From Enterobacter sp. SA187 (GTDB taxonomy: Bacteria; Pseudomonadota; Gammaproteobacteria; Enterobacterales; Enterobacteriaceae): a stretch of DNA of 64,000 nt. A program made the translations under genes and the position numbers. Under the pieces are notes generated by a model, which had not been told where the DNA came from, did not search any database, and saw nothing but the letters and a program-made list of their open reading frames with translations. Below, one piece after another: positions 34,360-43,820 of the stretch. Within the stretch, counting starts at the first letter, position 1; every line of letters starts with the position of its first letter. The stretch lies in NCBI RefSeq assembly GCF_001888805.2, contig NZ_CP019113.1, positions 248,001-312,000 of the forward strand. Reading direction: 5' to 3'.

Positions 34360-34908
34360 TTACTGCGTGTTCAGTAGTTCGATGTGGATAAGTTCCTCCT
34401 GTAGCTGAGTGTCCGGGACCACAAACGCCGCCCCGGCAAGGTATGGCGTGATAGTCAGGGTGAGGTTGAGGTTGTGACCCTGTACGCTGCTATTGCCGGG
34501 GATGATTTCATCCGCCGCGCGCAGGCTGTGGCTGGCGGCCACGGCGTCGCCCTGGGGCGTGGTTCTGGTTAACAACATCGGGTTGCCATCCAGTACCGCC
34601 TCTCCGATAGTCACGTTCAGCCTGCCCTTGCTGCCAAAGCGAAAGCTGCCGTCAGCATGGCTGTCGCCGGTGAAGCGCAGCCGCATTAGCGCTTTTTCCG
34701 GGCAAGTGACGCTCAGGTTGCTACGGCGTTCACTAAGCTGTGCAACCTTTCCCTGCGGCGTGGTAATAAACGTCTGACGATCGCGGGTCAGATCGCCGTA
34801 GTCATGCTCCAGCGGCGAGAGCTGCATTACGCAGTTGTTGATGTCGCCCCGCGCCGTGCTGCTCAGCAGGAGCAGCGCGACGGCAGGCACGGTCAGTTTC
34901 GATCTCAT
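34360..34908 (-). CDS. Minor fimbrial protein
   Basis: A 182-residue secreted protein with a signal peptide, one cysteine pair (NNCVMQLSP, SVTCPEKA) and a pilin-like beta-rich sequence (MRLRFTGDSHADGSFRFGSKG). The start overlaps the usher end by 4 bp. It resembles small adaptor or tip subunits of chaperone-usher systems; I do not recognise the exact family. Confidence 0.6.
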   Translation of the reverse strand: MRSKLTVPAVALLLLSSTARGDINNCVMQLSPLEHDYGDLTRDRQTFITTPQGKVAQLSERRSNLSVTCPEKALMRLRFTGDSHADGSFRFGSKGRLNVTIGEAVLDGNPMLLTRTTPQGDAVAASHSLRAADEIIPGNSSVQGHNLNLTLTITPYLAGAAFVVPDTQLQEELIHIELLNTQ

Positions 34909-37375
34909 AAAGCTTCTCCCGCCACGCAGGTTGCGCGGGCGTGTTCGTAAAATGCGTCCAGATCCGGCTCATCGCCGGGCGCAAAGATCAGACGACACTG
35001 GTGGCCCGCGTCATCGACCGGCGCGTAGAGCTCACCGCTGTTTTCCACATCGACGATAAAGACCACGCCGTCCTCTACCGCAGTGGTGACGTACTGCCCG
35101 GCGGCATTGAAAATCGCCGTGCCTTTGTTTACCGGTCTGCCGTCCGGCATGATCAGCGTCAGCATCACGCGGCGCACCGCCAGCACGCCAAACTGCAACT
35201 GGCTTACCGAGCCGTGCCCGGCGCTCACCGTCCTCATACCGTTACTGATGTCGACGTTTTTCGGCAGCGATTCAGTGTTCACCATGACGTTTGAGCGTTG
35301 ATAAGCAGCGAGGGACGGCACCACGGCGTTGCCCCAGCGATCGGTCCATACCGTGCCCTGCGGCGTGCTGATTTCCACGCCTGACATGGGTATATCGAGG
35401 GTGGCGATGCCGAAGGTTTCCTGCACGGCGTAAGGCGAGAAGGTCAGCCCGCCCGCGTGGGCTACCATGCCGCCATCGAGCGTCGCCGAGCTGTTGCGGC
35501 TGTTATGCCCGCTCGTCCCGGCGTTAAGGCCAAGTTGGACGTAGCGCAGATTGGCGGTCAGGCCGCCGTTTATGCGGCGTTCGCCGTGGTTGTCTGTAGT
35601 TTCCGCCGACAGGTTGTAGCCGACCTGTGGCGTTATTTTGCCCGCCGTCTGCGCACCAAAGCGGGTACTGCTGCCGTCGTCATGGGCGGAGAGGTTGAGG
35701 CTCTGTGCGCCAAACGGAATGCTGACATTGAGGTATAAGGTGTCGCCGCCGCTCTGGTAAGCCGCGCTGGCATAACGCCCGGAGTCCCGGTCGATTTCAT
35801 GCTGCCAGCTAAGATTTACCGAGGCCCGGCTGAAGGTTTTGCTCCAGGAAGCGGTCAGGCGCGTGGCGTCGCTGCTGGCGTCAAATCCAGACGAACGGGA
35901 ATACCCCAGCGAAAAGCTGCCCGTCAGTTGATGCGACCAGCCCAGTGACAGGGCGTAGTCATGCCTGGTATGGAGCGCTTCCCCCTCGCTGAAAGTATCC
36001 TGCAAATCCCGGTAGCCCCGGCTGTTCTGCGTGCCGGACAGGCTCAGGTTCAGGCGAAACGGCGTCATGTAGCTGACCGAGGCCGTCAGCTGTTGCCCCT
36101 GATTGCTATTGAGCCGATCGCGGGCGCGAAGCAGGCGGGCATTCAGCAGCAGATCCTTTACCGGCGTCAGATCCCCCCTGCCGCCAGCGCCTGATATTTG
36201 TTGGCGGTCGTCAGCCCCGCAGACAGATTGAAGCGATCGGTGATCTGCCAGCCGTTTGAAAAGGTCGCCAGCCAGGGTTTATCGAACGGCGTCTCCACGT
36301 CCCGCAGCGTCCCGAGCGCCATCGACAGCCCTTGCGGTCTGCCAGGCAGTCGGCTGGAAAAGCTGGCGGCGGAGACAATAAAAGTATTCACCGCGCCGCT
36401 GGTTTCCGTCACCGAGACGTGCAGATCGGTATTGGCGCTGATCACCGGAACGTCCTTCAGGGTGAAGGGCCCTGCCGGAACCAGCGTCGAAAAAATCAGC
36501 GCGCCGGACTGCTTAATATCCACGCGCGCCTGCGGCATCTGCGCCAGCCCGCTCACCGTCACCCCGCTCCCCGTGTCGTTGTCCAGCGTCGTTGCCGGTA
36601 CCAACTGAACGCCGTTAATGGCGCTGCCGGAAAATAGCGTGCTGCCGACGTTGATCTGCCCCAGCTGGGCGATTTTCTTGATGCCGGTAAAGGTATGCTG
36701 GGCGTAGGTGTAGAGCCGGTCACTGTTCATTTTTCCGTCGGACTGGCTGACCATCTGCTTGCTGCGCACCAGCCAGTCGTGGAAATTCAGCCCGCTTTCA
36801 AACGTGCCCTGGCGGTAGTCGTATCGCCCGCCGTCCGTCTGGCTGCTGCTGGTAAACAGGGAATAGTTAAGCAGCGCCGCCGTGCCGCCGGTGGCATAAT
36901 TTTCCGCTGTCCCGGACAGCGGCAACAGCGCCTCCGGCGGCGTGACCATCTCAATGCGATCTTCCGTCGGCAACAGGGTAAACAGGGTGCCGGGAAAGGC
37001 ACTGGCATAGTCATAACAGCGGTCGCCCTTGTCCGATGCAGGCGCTTTCAGGCGGAGAGCCTCCAGCAGCGCCCGATCCACGCAGGGATCGCCGTTATCG
37101 TTAAACAGCACGGCAATACTGCCGACGCGCCTGCCGTTAAGGGACACATCTACCGTCTTCCTGCCTGGCGCAAAGCGGGCACGGCGGGAGAAATAGCCCG
37201 CTACCGCCGGGTCGACACCGCGCTGACGCAGGATCTGCAGATCGAACTCCAGCGCGGCTTCGCTGCCGTTCGTCGGTGAAACGCCTTCAGACGCGGCGCA
37301 CGCTGCCATTGCGCTGAACACCCCGCAGGCCAGCACAGTGCTCATCAGCAACAGTGGATCCTTTCTCATCTGCAC
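34905..37375 (-). pseudogene. Fimbrial outer-membrane usher, interrupted by a frameshift
   Basis: Two frames (37375-36167 and 36068-34905) together encode one usher of about 823 residues, the normal FimD length. The first part has the signal peptide, FDLQILRQRGVDPAVAGYFSR, and the plug/barrel region (GPFTLKDVPVISANTDLHVSVTE); the second has the rest of the barrel and C-terminal domains (GSVSQLQFGVLAVRRVMLTL). The first frame stops at 36167 just after a run of six G (minus strand; C at 36173-36178). Adding one G restores ...AAGGDLTPVKDLLLNARLL and continues straight into the second frame. This is therefore a one-base deletion in a homopolymer, real or a sequencing error. The N-terminal codon is GTG at 37375 or ATG at 37369. 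Confidence 0.9.
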
Positions 37376-37378
37376 GGG

Positions 37379-38086
37379 CTATTTCACAATGGCGATATAG
37401 CTGCCGACGTCAAAGCCATAGCGGGAAGCGGGGAAAAGCTTCACCTGTTTATCGGTGGTGGGTGATTTCAGCGAGATGGAGAGCGTTTCACCCGGCAGGA
37501 TCCAGGTTTTTCCGAGGCTGCCCGTCACGCCAGACGGCTGCATCACCACTTGCGGCGAGAGACGTACCACATAAGCGCCGGGATTAGTGACTGTCAGGGT
37601 GCTTCCTGCGGCCGACCACTCCAGCTTTTCCCAGGGCGTGGTTAATACCGGCAGGCCTTTTGGGTGAATAATTACCGGCAGATTCTGGCGAATGGTGGTG
37701 GTGATCTGTTTTTTACCCGGCGCTTTTGCCTGCGGGATCCCCTCAAAAATTACCCGCTTGTACTGCTCCACTTTTAAAGGCGCGGTGGTATTCAGCACAA
37801 AGCGCACCCGCTGAGTCTGCCCGGCTTCCAGCCGCACAATCGGCTGGGTAACGACGAGAGTCGCGTCCTGCGCTGGCGTGCCGTCTGGCTCCTGAACGGT
37901 GGTATAAAGCAGCGCCGCTTTATTGTCGGTATTTTTTACGTTCATGCTCGCGCCGCCTTTTTCTTCATCAATTAACAGCGCTGTTGTTTCAGGAACCATA
38001 CCGGTGGCATGAACGACGCAGGGGAATAACGGGAATAAGCCTGCCATCATAATAATGGCGTGTTGATATAAACGGTATTTATTCAT
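37379..38086 (-). CDS. Periplasmic fimbrial chaperone (PapD/FimC-like)
   Basis: A 235-residue chaperone with a signal peptide and two Ig-like domains. The F1-G1 zone is IVRLEAGQTQRVRFVL, and the family signature follows in VEQYKRVIFEGIPQ. RQNLPVIIHPKGLP marks the domain link. First gene of the minus-strand operon chaperone-usher-subunits, ending 4 bp before the usher start. Confidence 0.9.
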   Translation of the reverse strand: MNKYRLYQHAIIMMAGLFPLFPCVVHATGMVPETTALLIDEEKGGASMNVKNTDNKAALLYTTVQEPDGTPAQDATLVVTQPIVRLEAGQTQRVRFVLNTTAPLKVEQYKRVIFEGIPQAKAPGKKQITTTIRQNLPVIIHPKGLPVLTTPWEKLEWSAAGSTLTVTNPGAYVVRLSPQVVMQPSGVTGSLGKTWILPGETLSISLKSPTTDKQVKLFPASRYGFDVGSYIAIVK

Positions 38087-38537
38087 AATCGACCTTTAAA
38101 CGGGCACGCGTTGTCAATTCATTAACTTGATAAATATCTGAATAAATGATTTAAAAAAGCGCAGACAAATAACCACAGGAAATATTTAAACAAGATACAG
38201 GTTAGGTATTAACGAAATTGTTCCAGATAATATAAACTGAGTGTTCAGGGAATTATGTTACAGAAATGACCAGGCCGAAAGATTCGTCAGGGTAATAAGA
38301 TTTTTACCGCCGGGTTAAGTATGCCTGCATATGGAATAAAAAAGAGCAATTTCTTATTTAACCCTTAATAAACAACAAATTAAAAATGTTAAAACCGCAA
38401 CAACTTTCTTACATTGTTTAAAAATCTATCTTTTATGGCTCGTGAAAACCGGAATGTTTCACGCCAGGAGATGTTACTTAAATGATAGCTTTCATTGATG
38501 AAAGCTGACCACCAGCCTACCTCTGAAGGAACAGTAG
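38087..38537. promoter_or_regulatory. AT-rich divergent region, fimbrial chaperone / LysR
   Basis: A 451-bp gap without a credible gene. It is A+T-rich with runs of A and T and lies between a LysR gene and the oppositely transcribed fimbrial operon, the usual arrangement for LysR control of a divergent target. A LysR T-N11-A motif cannot be picked out with confidence. Confidence 0.45.
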
Positions 38538-39449
38538 ATGTGCAAAAAATCGGTAATCGGCGTTAATTTTGATTTCAAACTGCTGGGAATATTCAATGAG
38601 ATTTATAAACACAGCAGCGTAACGCGCGCGGCGGAGGCGCTTAATTGTTCCCCGGCCTTTATCAGTAAGTCTTTGCAGAAATTACGCGTCTATTTCTCCG
38701 ATCCGCTGTTTGTGCGTAATGGGCAGAGTCTGACACCCACTACTATGGCGGAAACTATTCATTTGCAGATCGCGAAACAGTACAGCGGCCTGCTAAGTTC
38801 GCTGGAGGCGCTGGCGAACGCCACCACCAAAGATTTACTGGTTATCCACTGTAGCGCCTGGTTTGCGACGCGCGTTATTCCACGCATTGTGCAATGGGCC
38901 GAACTCAACGCCCCCGGCTGCCGGATCGTGCACCGGGATGTGATACGCGCCCAGGACACGCCGGACGTGCTGCTTTTGCAGCGCGATGTCGATCTGGTGT
39001 TTGATGTGGAGCCTGTCTTTCATTCAGCCATCGTCACCACGGCGATCCTCGACGAAAAGCTCAGTGTGATCTGCCGACGCGATCATCCCCGCCTCGGCAG
39101 CCAGATCAGCGCCGCCGAAGCCCGGCTGGAGAAATTCGCCGTGCTCAACACCAAACGGCTGGGATTGCAGTCAACGCTGGCCACCGTGGAAAGTCAGTTC
39201 GGCGAACGTCAGGTGCGCTACAGCAGTTTTTCAGTGCAGAGTATTCCCGCGGTGGTAGCCCATACCGATACGCTGGGCATTATTCCGGCCTGGCTGTATG
39301 AACAGAGTCGGCATCTGTATCCCCTACGAGAACTGGCGACAGATTTTGAGCTGAACGGGGTGCGTACCTACATGATGTACAACAAGGTGGCCATGCAGAA
39401 CGAGATATTTTCCCGCCTGATTTTCTGGCTGGAGCGGGAGCCGATTTAA
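38538..39449 (+). CDS. LysR-family transcriptional regulator
   Basis: A 303-residue LysR regulator: winged helix at about 10-70 (FDFKLLGIFNEIYKHSSVTRAAEALNCSPAFISKSLQKLR) and a substrate-binding domain (about 95-300). AGGA lies 7 bases before the ATG. It faces the fimbrial operon, which is its likeliest target. Its TAA stop shares two bases with the TAA of the convergent RsbW-like gene, so no space for a terminator exists. Confidence 0.88.
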   Translation: MCKKSVIGVNFDFKLLGIFNEIYKHSSVTRAAEALNCSPAFISKSLQKLRVYFSDPLFVRNGQSLTPTTMAETIHLQIAKQYSGLLSSLEALANATTKDLLVIHCSAWFATRVIPRIVQWAELNAPGCRIVHRDVIRAQDTPDVLLLQRDVDLVFDVEPVFHSAIVTTAILDEKLSVICRRDHPRLGSQISAAEARLEKFAVLNTKRLGLQSTLATVESQFGERQVRYSSFSVQSIPAVVAHTDTLGIIPAWLYEQSRHLYPLRELATDFELNGVRTYMMYNKVAMQNEIFSRLIFWLEREPI

Positions 39450-39865
39450 CCTTCCACCTTTTTTATCAGCGTGGTGATATTGCGGTCTGCCTCGCGCGCG
39501 TAATCGAAAGTATCGACGCACAGCAGGATCAGCTTCAGTCCCCGGCCGCTTTCCATCAGCGGCGACATCTCCGCAAAGTCTGTCGCGCGCGCCGCCTCAA
39601 TCAGCCCGTCAGGCATGGCGTCGCCGCTGTCGGTAAAGCGCAGGCAGACCTCTTCGTCCGTGGCGGTAAATTCGGCGCTAAAGGATCGGCTGTCGTCCTC
39701 GTGCAGGGCATAACGAATGATATTGGTGGCCGCCTCGCAGGCGGCTAAATCAAGGGCGAACTGCCACTCCTCCTGCACCGGCAGATCCGCCATATGGTTT
39801 GCCAGCCACCCGGCCAGCGGCGTAAGCGAGCGGAGCGACGCCGCAAAACGCTGTTTATCCGCCAT
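39446..39865 (-). CDS. RsbW/SpoIIAB-like anti-sigma serine kinase
   Basis: A 139-residue GHKL ATPase of the anti-sigma kinase type: N box ACEAATNIIRYAL (about 42-54), G1 box LRFTDSGDAMP (about 75-85) and SGRGLKLI (about 106-113). Such kinases bind a sigma factor or other target and phosphorylate a STAS antagonist. It overlaps the STAS gene by 11 bp and ends the minus-strand operon. No sigma factor gene lies in the window, so the controlled target is unknown. Confidence 0.87.
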   Translation of the reverse strand: MADKQRFAASLRSLTPLAGWLANHMADLPVQEEWQFALDLAACEAATNIIRYALHEDDSRSFSAEFTATDEEVCLRFTDSGDAMPDGLIEAARATDFAEMSPLMESGRGLKLILLCVDTFDYAREADRNITTLIKKVEG

Positions 39866-40199
39866 GGTTCAGCTGCTCGACGGCCGCTGCGCGATCGGCG
39901 CAGATGCGGAAAATACGATCCATACGCGTGAGGGTAAACATATTGCGGATCCCGGCGTTCATGCTGCACAGCGCCATTTCTCCCCTGCCGTTCATCATTT
40001 TCATCAGCGACACCAGGGTGCCGAGGCCGCTACTGTCGATAAAATCAATTTTGCTGAAATCCATGATCAGCGCCTTACGATCTTCCCCCACTTCCCGCAT
40101 GATCGCCTCTTTGAAGGCCGCGGCAACGGAGGCGTCGAGGCGGCGGATTGAAGGGGTGAGGATATTCATGTTCAGATGTCGTTCAGTATCAATGTGCAT
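39855..40199 (-). CDS. STAS-domain anti-sigma factor antagonist
   Basis: A 114-residue STAS protein with the phosphorylation motif FIDSSGLGTLV (Ser56/Ser57), as in SpoIIAA and RsbV. The start overlaps the phosphatase stop in TAATG and uses the GGAG inside that gene. It is expected to be phosphorylated by the RsbW-like kinase and dephosphorylated by the PP2C phosphatase beside it. Confidence 0.9.
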   Translation of the reverse strand: MHIDTERHLNMNILTPSIRRLDASVAAAFKEAIMREVGEDRKALIMDFSKIDFIDSSGLGTLVSLMKMMNGRGEMALCSMNAGIRNMFTLTRMDRIFRICADRAAAVEQLNHGG

Positions 40200-41404
40200 T
40201 ACGCTTCTCCTTTTCGCTCGATCAGCAGCAGTGAAACATCATCGGCCATCGCGTTATCGCCATCGCCTTCACCGTTGCGCCAGCGGATCAAATGTTGACC
40301 AAACTGCGCCAGCAGTTCGTCCAGCGGCAAAGTTGTGTGGCTTTGCAGCCAGTGTTGTAAAGATTGCGGGCCGAACTGCGTGCCGGTCGGATCCTCGCAT
40401 TCGGTAATACCATCGCTGAACAGGCACAGCCGCTCGCCCGCAGCCAGCGAGAAGTGCACGTCCTCCCAGCTGAGATCGGGCATTAAGCCTACAGGCGCGC
40501 CGCCGTTGCCCACGGCGCGCGCGTCGCCGTTCGGAGTGATGATAAAGGGCGTCGGGTGCCCGGCCTGGCACAGCCGTCCCTGGCCGCTGTCGAGATCGAT
40601 GACGCCATAAATCATCGTGAAATAGCTCATGATCTCTGCCTCTTCGCTGCAAAAACGGCTATTGAGGATCTGCACCACATCGGCGGGGGATGCCACCTCG
40701 CCATTATCGGCAAATAAGAAGCGCTCCACTGCCCGGCCATGCAGAAACTGGCGCGCAACGGCAAGGGACATCATGGCCGCGCCGACGCCATGGCCCGAAA
40801 CATCGACGCAGTAAAACGCCAGATGGTTATCCAGCGGAAAGACGTTGAAAATGTCCCCCGATACCCAGGCCGAGGGCAAAAACAGCCAGTCGGAAAAAAA
40901 ATCCTGATAGCGCAACTGGTGGGACGGCAGTACCGAGTGCTGAATACGCGCCGCCGCTTCCAGATCCAGTTCAATCTGCCGCAGCGCTTCGCTAAGCCGC
41001 GTGTTGTGCGCCGCCAGCGTCGCCTCCAGCGTCAGAATACGCGCCCCGGCATGCAGCCGCGCCCGCAGCTCTGCCTGCTCGACGGGCTTACTGAGAAAAT
41101 CATCCGCGCCCGCATCAAAGCCAAGGGTCACATCGCCGGTATTTTCCCGCGCGGTGAGCAGGATGACATAAATATAGTGACCAAACTGGCGGCTACGGAT
41201 CTCCCGGCACAGCGTCAGGCCATCCATCTCCGGCATTTCCCAGTCGCTGATCACCATGCTCACCGGCTGGGTTTCCAGAATATGCAGCGCGGCGATGCCG
41301 TTTTCCGCCTCGCTCACCGCATAGCCCCACTGGGCCAGCATCCGCACCAGCAGACGACGGTAAACCGGTGAATCTTCAACAACCAGAACCTGTTGTGGCG
41401 ACAT
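40199..41404 (-). CDS. Response regulator with PP2C (RsbU/SpoIIE-type) phosphatase
   Basis: A 401-residue protein with a receiver domain (about 1-125; acidic residues ED near 10-11, phospho-acceptor Asp54 in VISDWEMPEMDG, Lys in LSKPVE), a coiled-coil linker (about 125-160) and a PP2C-type phosphatase (about 165-397) with the metal motifs WVSGDIFN, CVDVSGHGVGAAM, LFSDGITE and MADDVSLL. Phosphorylation of the receiver, possibly by the hybrid kinase encoded on the other strand, would set phosphatase activity on the STAS protein. The design recalls SypE-SypA of Vibrio fischeri biofilm control. Confidence 0.9.
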   Translation of the reverse strand: MSPQQVLVVEDSPVYRRLLVRMLAQWGYAVSEAENGIAALHILETQPVSMVISDWEMPEMDGLTLCREIRSRQFGHYIYVILLTARENTGDVTLGFDAGADDFLSKPVEQAELRARLHAGARILTLEATLAAHNTRLSEALRQIELDLEAAARIQHSVLPSHQLRYQDFFSDWLFLPSAWVSGDIFNVFPLDNHLAFYCVDVSGHGVGAAMMSLAVARQFLHGRAVERFLFADNGEVASPADVVQILNSRFCSEEAEIMSYFTMIYGVIDLDSGQGRLCQAGHPTPFIITPNGDARAVGNGGAPVGLMPDLSWEDVHFSLAAGERLCLFSDGITECEDPTGTQFGPQSLQHWLQSHTTLPLDELLAQFGQHLIRWRNGEGDGDNAMADDVSLLLIERKGEA

Positions 41405-41412
41405 GGTATCCC

Positions 41413-42312
41413 CTATAGCGGTAAGAACCAGGTAAGGCTGACCGTGCCTTCACGAAATTTCCCATTGCCGGTCTGATGACCCGGATAACGCGTGCCGGAA
41501 TAGTTGGCGTACTGCACGGAAAAAGATCCCGGCGTATAGCCCGCATAGCCAAAACTGTAGCTGTAATCGCCGTTCCACGGCTGCTGCTGACTGCTGTCGG
41601 GATACCAGAACGCCGTGGCGCGCACGAAGAAATGCTGTTTGAAGGTATAACCGCAGCCGCCCAGCATGACGTTTTTGTTTTTGCGGATATCGTTGCTGCT
41701 TAAATCGTAATAGCGCGGCACCCAGCTGTAGCCCGCCTGACAGATAATGGAGTCGCCTTTATTGATCAACAGCGCGTTTTCCACGGGCTTTGGCAGCGAG
41801 AATTTATAGGCCAGCGTCACGGCGCCCTGCTCAAAATAGGTGTTACGGCGGCTGCCGGAGGTCCAGAAGTGATTGTCGCCATAGTTGCTGTAGACCAGGC
41901 TAACGGTATTGGCGTGCCAGTCGTCATAGCCAAAACTGTAGCGGAAATCCGCCGTGTAACGGCTGGTATCCGTCACCGGCAGACGGGAAGTGACGTTAGC
42001 GAACCAGAAGCTGTAGGGTGAATATTGCAGGCTGAGGTTCAGCGTCTGGTTATATTTCTTTTTCTGCTCCGCCGTGGATGAACTGTTAGGAATGGCGATC
42101 CTCTGCTCCTTCAGCCCTGAAGTGAAGCTCAGCGCCCCGGAAAATTTATCCTCATTACCGGAGAAAAGCCGTCCCCAGCGGCTGGTGAAAACCCCCACCT
42201 GCACCGGTTCGCCGGCTTCATCCCGTAAAGTCTCTTTTTTGTCTGCTTCCGCTGCGGCCGTTGCGGTGGCGGCCGATAGCAGCGCGCAGGCCAGCAAGAA
42301 TTTCTCACGCAT
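41413..42312 (-). CDS. Predicted outer-membrane beta-barrel protein
   Basis: A 299-residue protein with a signal peptide (MREKFLLACALLSAATATAAA) and then regularly spaced aromatic, alternating beta strands (NLSLQYSPYSFWFANVTSRLP, TADFRYSFGYDDWHANTVSLVYSNYGDNHFW, YSFGYAGYTPGSFSVQYANYSG), typical of an outer-membrane barrel. Two YSFGY-type repeats, two cysteines, and a final strand EGTVSLTWFLPL. I do not recognise the family. It lies between the acyltransferase and the regulatory genes, and could be an export channel or glycan-binding protein of the locus. Confidence 0.65.
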   Translation of the reverse strand: MREKFLLACALLSAATATAAAEADKKETLRDEAGEPVQVGVFTSRWGRLFSGNEDKFSGALSFTSGLKEQRIAIPNSSSTAEQKKKYNQTLNLSLQYSPYSFWFANVTSRLPVTDTSRYTADFRYSFGYDDWHANTVSLVYSNYGDNHFWTSGSRRNTYFEQGAVTLAYKFSLPKPVENALLINKGDSIICQAGYSWVPRYYDLSSNDIRKNKNVMLGGCGYTFKQHFFVRATAFWYPDSSQQQPWNGDYSYSFGYAGYTPGSFSVQYANYSGTRYPGHQTGNGKFREGTVSLTWFLPL

Positions 42313-42323
42313 ACTGCCTTTCC

Positions 42324-43541
42324 TTAGTTAGGGATCCAGCGAGCGGCGACGTTGTATTTCGCCATCAGCCATAACACGCCCAGCGCGGCCGCGTGAATGA
42401 GGGTGTTTTCGATCCATGCCTGCCGCCATAAATCGAAGGTCACAAACTGGCTCACCAGCAGCACCACATAGACATGCAAAATGAAGGTATAAAGCGAGCG
42501 TTGTCCCAGCGGGATCAGAAACCACCCCGCCACACGATAGATCGGCAGCCAGCACCAGCTGAGCAGCAGATAGACCGTCACCATCAGACAAATATCGTTC
42601 AGCACCCGCACCGGCCCGAGGCCGTTTTTCGCCGCCCAGGTATGATAAAAGGCGTTGAAATCGGCAGGGGAAATCACATGCATCAGCAGGGCGTGCGGCA
42701 TAAAGGGGTTGGTATGGTTCTGGGCGACAAAAGCGAGGATAAGGGCGATCACCACCATGGCAACCACCACCACTTTGCCGGAGGGCGTGCGGGCAAAAGA
42801 GAGCAACTCTTCTTTGTACCAGCCGCTACACATGCCCAGCACAAAGATAAATTGCCAGGCCAGCAGCGGAAAGGCGAACTCAAATTCGGACGGCGTAACG
42901 CGCAGCGGCCAGCGCTGCCAGCAGCCGTACACCAGCAGTGAAAGGCTTAACAGCCAGTACACTTTCCCTTTACTCAGCATCCCCAGAAATAGTGGGCTTA
43001 ACAGTAACAAAAAAATATACAGGCCGAGAATTTGCGTCTGATGCGGGCCTATCTGCAAATAGAGAATGATATTAAACCAGGTTTCTTTGATTTGCGGTGT
43101 GACCGGATAAAGGGACCAGGTGGTACCGGAAAAGCGATCGGTAAAATGGGTTACTTCAAAAACATTGATAAACGGCAAATACCCCAGCAATAAGAAGGAA
43201 ACTATAATAATGATATTTACACGATATATTTTCCATGCCCGGAGATAAAGTCCCCACGATACAGTAAGCAATACTACTTTCTGGAGACGCGCGCGATTTA
43301 ACATGCCAAGCATAAATCCTGAAAGAATAACGAATCCTTCAGCACCGGTAGTTAAGCCGAATCGTTCCCAGGTGAAAATATTAAAAACAGAGAGTAACTC
43401 GGTATGCGCCACCACCATCATTACCAGCGCAATGCCACGCATCAGGTCAATACGCAGATCGCGGTTGCCCGGGATCGCATAGCGCCATGACACTGATTTT
43501 TCAGTTTCTTTTTTTGGTAGCGCTGGCGCAATCTGGCTCAT
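42324..43541 (-). CDS. OpgC-like membrane acyltransferase
   Basis: A 405-residue inner-membrane protein with about ten hydrophobic segments and the OpgC signature near the N-terminus: NRDLRIDLMRGIALVMMVVAHTE (about 26-49), then GAEGFVILSGFMLG. OpgC adds succinyl groups to periplasmic glucans in E. coli; homologues decorate other glucans. First gene of the minus-strand operon, facing the glycosyltransferase. I infer that it modifies the polymer made by that enzyme. Confidence 0.85.
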   Translation of the reverse strand: MSQIAPALPKKETEKSVSWRYAIPGNRDLRIDLMRGIALVMMVVAHTELLSVFNIFTWERFGLTTGAEGFVILSGFMLGMLNRARLQKVVLLTVSWGLYLRAWKIYRVNIIIIVSFLLLGYLPFINVFEVTHFTDRFSGTTWSLYPVTPQIKETWFNIILYLQIGPHQTQILGLYIFLLLLSPLFLGMLSKGKVYWLLSLSLLVYGCWQRWPLRVTPSEFEFAFPLLAWQFIFVLGMCSGWYKEELLSFARTPSGKVVVVAMVVIALILAFVAQNHTNPFMPHALLMHVISPADFNAFYHTWAAKNGLGPVRVLNDICLMVTVYLLLSWCWLPIYRVAGWFLIPLGQRSLYTFILHVYVVLLVSQFVTFDLWRQAWIENTLIHAAALGVLWLMAKYNVAARWIPN

Positions 43542-43820
43542 AGGTTTCCCTTACACTCATCCCAAAAAAATGTTTCAAATTATTTATTTAGCTTAAATAA
43601 ATGGTTCTGGCAATTATTCATCGGCACTCATTTTTTATTTAGTGACAATGATAGTAAGTTAAGCCCGGCTAAATTATGGCAATTTATTCTGCTGGACACT
43701 TTTTTACGGGCTTCTACACTTAATTTACTTTTCGTTTTGTTTTGACTTTACTTTTCCGGGCAGGCCGGTGCCTGTAATGCATCAATAATTCATCATCACG
43801 GAAGCAGGATATCCACCGCT
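43542..43820. promoter_or_regulatory. Divergent promoter region of the glucan-like locus
   Basis: A 279-bp A+T-rich gap between the two operons with no credible gene. It must hold both promoters. I see no clear NtrC, KdgR, Rcs or sigma-54 element. The glycosyltransferase ATG has AGGA 12 bases upstream, a long spacing. Confidence 0.5.
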
